A stretch of 5,934 nucleotides of DNA, taken from the NCBI GenBank assembly GCA_937901265.1, contig CALCHA010000525.1:1-5934 (forward strand), in the 5' to 3' direction. Source of the stretch: an uncultured Phycisphaerales bacterium. Lineage in GTDB: Bacteria; Planctomycetota; Phycisphaerae; WQYP01. How positions within the stretch are numbered: the stretch's first letter is position 1; the number at the start of each line of letters is the position of its first letter. The translations under genes were made by a program, and so were the position numbers. This document shows positions 5,355 to 5,934 of this stretch, piece by piece. A model generated the notes under the pieces. That model saw only the letters and a program-made list of their open reading frames with translations. It was not told the DNA's origin and made no database searches.

Positions 5355-5934
5355 TTACAACGCAAAGACCGGTGCCGCGCTCGTCCGGGGCCGCGCGGGG
5401 GGGTCAAATGCGGAGGGGAAGTCGAACACGTTGTCAAAATCCCGCGGGTCGTCATCGTCCGTCTTCTGCATCAGCCGGGAATCGACCATCGCAAAGACGA
5501 TGCGGCCAAAGTCATTGGTGCGCTGGACGTTCCAATGCGTGAGGACCGTTTTGGCCAGCAGGCCGTAACGTTGCACCGCGAAGTTGCGCAGCCCCCAGCA
5601 AAGCTGCTGGCCGGAGACGTGACAGGCGATCTCGCCGTCGGTCCTGGCTTTCTGCTCGCCGTGGATCTGGTGAACGGTGTGGTTGAGGCCCTGACGAACG
5701 AACTCAAACGCTTCAAGTGGATAGCGGCCACACTCCTGCACCACCTGTTCCAGGGTCTTCTCGATCTCTTGCTTTACCCGCTCCTGCGACAGTCGCGCAA
5801 GATGAGGTGCACTCACGAGCATCGCCTCCCACGTCGACCGCTCGATCTCGAACCCAAAGCGCGACGCAAATCGGATCGCCCGCAGCGCGCGAAGACGGTC
5901 TTCACGCATGCGGTCCTTTGCGACCCCAACAGCA
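5355..5934 (-). CDS. Partial chimeric ORF: CCA-adding enzyme/poly(A) polymerase segment joined to a Minf_1886-type domain
   Basis: The frame is open from the window edge (first full codon 5933-5931) to TAA at 5357-5355, giving 192 visible residues; the true start is outside. Visible residues 1-57 match the region just after the catalytic head of class II CCA-adding enzymes/PcnB: AVGVAKDRMREDRLRALRAIRFASRFGFEIE at 1-31 and LARLSQERVKQEI at 45-57. From about residue 58 the protein no longer resembles a tRNA nucleotidyltransferase C-terminus. It reads as a Minf_1886-type domain (recalled as TIGR04138, Verrucomicrobia/Planctomycetes-restricted, function unknown): GRYPLEAFEFVRQGL at 69-83, then HVSGQQLCWGLRNFAVQRYG, AKTVLTHWNV, DFGRIVFAMVD, and the acidic DFDNVFDF ending. 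That domain seems essentially full length (about 130 residues) but has no own ATG. Alternatives are a natural fusion, a deletion joining two genes, an assembly join, or a separate downstream gene using GTG within residues 64-65. The ligase gene follows after 46 nt. Confidence 0.75.
   Translation of the reverse strand, partial: AVGVAKDRMREDRLRALRAIRFASRFGFEIERSTWEAMLVSAPHLARLSQERVKQEIEKTLEQVVQECGRYPLEAFEFVRQGLNHTVHQIHGEQKARTDGEIACHVSGQQLCWGLRNFAVQRYGLLAKTVLTHWNVQRTNDFGRIVFAMVDSRLMQKTDDDDPRDFDNVFDFPSAFDPPARPRTSAAPVFAL

Overview
This is a GC-rich bacterial window, read as part of the chromosome of a member of the PVC group (Planctomycetota/Verrucomicrobiota). The pointers are indirect: a Minf_1886-type domain, which I recall as largely restricted to Verrucomicrobia and Planctomycetes; an accessory ATP-dependent DNA ligase; a lipoprotein-type family 2 glycoside hydrolase; a tRNA end with no encoded CCA; and 'cacgaagg'-type intergenic repeats. 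I lean towards Verrucomicrobiota, but no marker in the window decides this.

Layout, left to right. Positions 1-27 are the 3' end of a tRNA gene (T-arm, acceptor strand, discriminator A). A plus-strand gene at 71-739 encodes a YkgJ-type cysteine-cluster protein. After a 167-nt gap comes a plus-strand lipoprotein GH2 enzyme (907-3000) with a strong Shine-Dalgarno. A 466-nt gap (3001-3466) between convergent genes holds an imperfect inverted repeat with arms of about 100 nt. The minus strand then carries a complete ATP-dependent DNA ligase (5308 down to 3467). Upstream of it, 46 nt away on the same strand and running off the right edge, is an ORF (5934 down to 5355) that begins as a CCA-adding enzyme/poly(A) polymerase and continues in frame as a Minf_1886-type domain.

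The genes do not form one pathway. The YkgJ protein probably binds metal through its cysteines. The GH2 lipoprotein acts on oligosaccharides at the cell envelope. The ligase is a probable repair ligase, and its usual partners (ligase-associated exonuclease and DEXH helicase) are not in this window.

The points most worth a second look are: (1) the in-frame joint between the CCA-adding enzyme and the Minf_1886 domain; (2) the ligase C-terminus, which ends in QLSLF, a match to the bacterial beta-clamp-binding consensus; (3) a heptanucleotide tandem repeat inserted in frame inside the ligase catalytic domain; (4) the large intergenic inverted repeat, each arm containing a GNRA-type hairpin; (5) a TATAAT hexamer five bases before the ligase ATG, suggesting a leaderless transcript.
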